Below the pieces are notes generated by a model. The model was not told where the DNA came from. It saw only the letters and a list, made by a program, of their open reading frames with translations, and did not search any database. From a virus, in IMG/VR virus record IMGVR_UViG_3300032293_000953, positions 1 through 54,790 of that record: a DNA stretch of 54,790 bases; one strand, given 5' to 3'. Positions 53,313 through 54,790 of the stretch are shown here, in pieces (the stretch's first letter is position 1; each line of letters starts with the position of its first letter). The position numbers and the translations under genes were made by a program.

Positions 53313-54790
53313 TGCACTTGAGGGCCACACGGCTACCGGGCATTTCAGGTAACGGTCGCCGCACTATCTTTATCCCCCCGCCGCTGGACGGCTTGCCCGA
53401 TGCCGGTGCGGCATACGGCCCGCGCAGAATGCGGTCTGCCTACACTGGCGCCGCTATGCGGGTTCGCCGTGCGGATAATGCTGAACTTGACATTGGTTTC
53501 GCCACCACGCCGCAGGCCCGCACGAACCTTATGCCTGTGCCGCTGGTGGATAACGGCCCAGGGATAGCAGGCATTACCACTACGCAAGTTGGTAGTGGCA
53601 CCGAATTTGGCCAGCCCTACATTGATATTAGGTGGCAGGGCACGGCTACGGCGGCTGGCGCGTTGGTTTTCCGGCAAGGCTCGCCTGTAAGCTATAATCC
53701 AGCGGTTCACGCGGCGGTGACGCCTGGTCTGGTTTATACCGCGTCGGTGGGCTACCGCCTTATTGCAGGCACCGCACCAGCGGCAACATTGACCGCGCGC
53801 TTAATCCAGCGCGCTGCCAATGGCGCATCAATCACCTTCGGCACGGTTTACAATCTTCCTGCCCCTACCGCAGGGATGCAGCGCGCGGTGGCGATGGATG
53901 TTATCAACCCTGGCGCCGTGTATGCACATGCCCAGGTCGGCTATAACGTCGCCATCAATGATGTGGTGGATGTGACGCTGCGGTTCTATGCCAATAATCT
54001 CGAGCTAGGCATTGGCAATATCAAGCCGCTGTTGCAGCGCGATGTGCCGGAAGTGGTGGCGGGCGTTGGCGATCTTGATACTGAAACTTTAATGAATTTC
54101 GTAAGCGGCGAAAACCTGCTTACGTTCTCAGAGCAGTTCGATAACGCTGTGTGGACCAAAACGGCAGGACTGACTGTTATTGCGGATGCAGCGGTGGCCC
54201 CAAATGGGACTATGACCGCAGACCGAATTGTGCCGCCGAATGGAACAGGAAACGCGGCGGTCGCCCAAGTTCTCACCTATCTTTCCTCAATCTATTCGCC
54301 AAGTTTTTATGCCAAAGCGGACGGCTATAACTTTGTCCAGTTCTTCTCGACCTTCGCCGCCAGCAGCGGGTTTATCAATTTCGATTTGACCACTGGGGCG
54401 GTTACCAATTCGTCTTTATGGACCGGCAGCGCCGAAAATGTTGGCGATGGTTGGTGGCGGTTGACCGTTCAAACCAACGCCATGAACCCGGTACCTTCCA
54501 ACATTGGCGCGCATGTGCTGGTGACTGGAAATGAGGGCCGCTACACTCCCGTCACGACCGATGGCACGTCAGGCATTTTTCTTTGGGGCTATCAGTTGCG
54601 AAACGGCACGCAGGCCGGAAGGTATAACCCCACTACAACCACCGCGATCAGCCTGACACCAGCGAAAAGCGGTTTCGTGGCGGTTTGGTATGACCAGACC
54701 GGGAACGCGCGCCATTTAACTCAGACCACAGCGGCTAACCAGCCAAGCGGTCTTATTGCCGGTGCGGTCGTCACGGAAAATGGTCGGCCA
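53312..54790 (+). CDS. tail/receptor-binding protein, N-terminal part (3' end cut off)
   Basis: Open for 493 codons from ATG 53312 (TAATG junction) to the last base. The N-terminal domain (RLPGISGNGRRTIFIPPPLD) probably joins the virion. At about 269-450 is a jelly-roll module, ENLLTFSEQFDNAVWTKTAG, then SFYAKADGYNFVQFF and GDGWWRLTVQT, typical of carbohydrate-binding fibre domains. After 460, VAVWYDQTGNARHLTQTTAA and VVTENGRP begin a LamG/arabinofuranosidase-like lectin domain that is cut by the window end. GC-richer than the upstream genes. Confidence 0.75.
   Translation, partial: MHLRATRLPGISGNGRRTIFIPPPLDGLPDAGAAYGPRRMRSAYTGAAMRVRRADNAELDIGFATTPQARTNLMPVPLVDNGPGIAGITTTQVGSGTEFGQPYIDIRWQGTATAAGALVFRQGSPVSYNPAVHAAVTPGLVYTASVGYRLIAGTAPAATLTARLIQRAANGASITFGTVYNLPAPTAGMQRAVAMDVINPGAVYAHAQVGYNVAINDVVDVTLRFYANNLELGIGNIKPLLQRDVPEVVAGVGDLDTETLMNFVSGENLLTFSEQFDNAVWTKTAGLTVIADAAVAPNGTMTADRIVPPNGTGNAAVAQVLTYLSSIYSPSFYAKADGYNFVQFFSTFAASSGFINFDLTTGAVTNSSLWTGSAENVGDGWWRLTVQTNAMNPVPSNIGAHVLVTGNEGRYTPVTTDGTSGIFLWGYQLRNGTQAGRYNPTTTTAISLTPAKSGFVAVWYDQTGNARHLTQTTAANQPSGLIAGAVVTENGRP

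Overview
This window is most of a tailed-phage genome (or a large part of one) with podovirus-like architecture. It has a P22-type portal, scaffold and capsid module, a head-completion/injection-protein module ending in a 2,245-residue polyvalent virion protein, and no sheath, tape-measure chaperone or other long-tail genes. Moderate GC content, ThyX, phage families such as the HTPGPW and DUF6378-like proteins, and strong AAGGAGACA-type ribosome binding sites suggest an alphaproteobacterial host, but no host gene is present to confirm this. No integrase, CI-type repressor, DNA polymerase, RNA polymerase or tRNA gene was recognised.

Layout. (1) 1-15196, rightward: the 3' part of a tail fibre gene cut by the window edge, two small fibre-associated genes, a stabilisation-like structural protein, and a run of internal/ejected virion proteins ending in the giant polyvalent protein. 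(2) 15162-25228, leftward: a tightly overlapping early/middle operon read from a good promoter at about 25.25 kb. It holds thyX, MazG-like and DUF6378-like nucleotide-pool genes, a SleB-type lysin, two HTH proteins, an HNH nuclease, and a recombination set (PD-(D/E)XK nuclease, ERF annealase, SSB-like protein). It also holds a Gly-Tyr repeat protein encoded by a pure-codon microsatellite. (3) 25290-25640, rightward: a RusA resolvase standing alone. (4) 25618-29191, leftward: small hypothetical genes, including unlisted tiny membrane proteins. (5) 29192-29756: a divergent, hairpin-rich region with no convincing gene. (6) 29757-32734, rightward: a metallophosphoesterase, a zinc-ribbon protein and a T7 gp4-like primase-helicase. 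(7) 32735-33601: a highly structured non-coding stretch with an intrinsic terminator, then a 30-unit, 18-bp-period repeat array with alternating A/B sites, which is the most unusual object here. (8) 33604-42278, leftward: about 27 mostly hypothetical small genes. They have intercistronic hairpins just behind several stop codons and recurrent GCACTTGTGC palindromes. (9) 42411-54790, rightward: small and large terminase, portal, GroES-like co-chaperonin, scaffold, decoration-like protein, major capsid protein, a free-standing GIY-YIG homing endonuclease, and tail/receptor-binding genes. The last of these is cut by the window end.

How it fits together. The nucleotide genes (ThyX, MazG-like) and recombination genes (ERF, SSB-like, PD-(D/E)XK, RusA, HNH, metallophosphoesterase) would support recombination-dependent replication together with the primase-helicase and a polymerase encoded elsewhere or by the host. 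The 18-bp array, next to the replicative helicase and between convergent transcripts, could be an origin or partition-like site, a binding platform, or a structured transcript. The late genes flank the early ones on both sides, so the two window ends meet functionally in the tail-fibre region. Both edges lie inside fibre-type genes.
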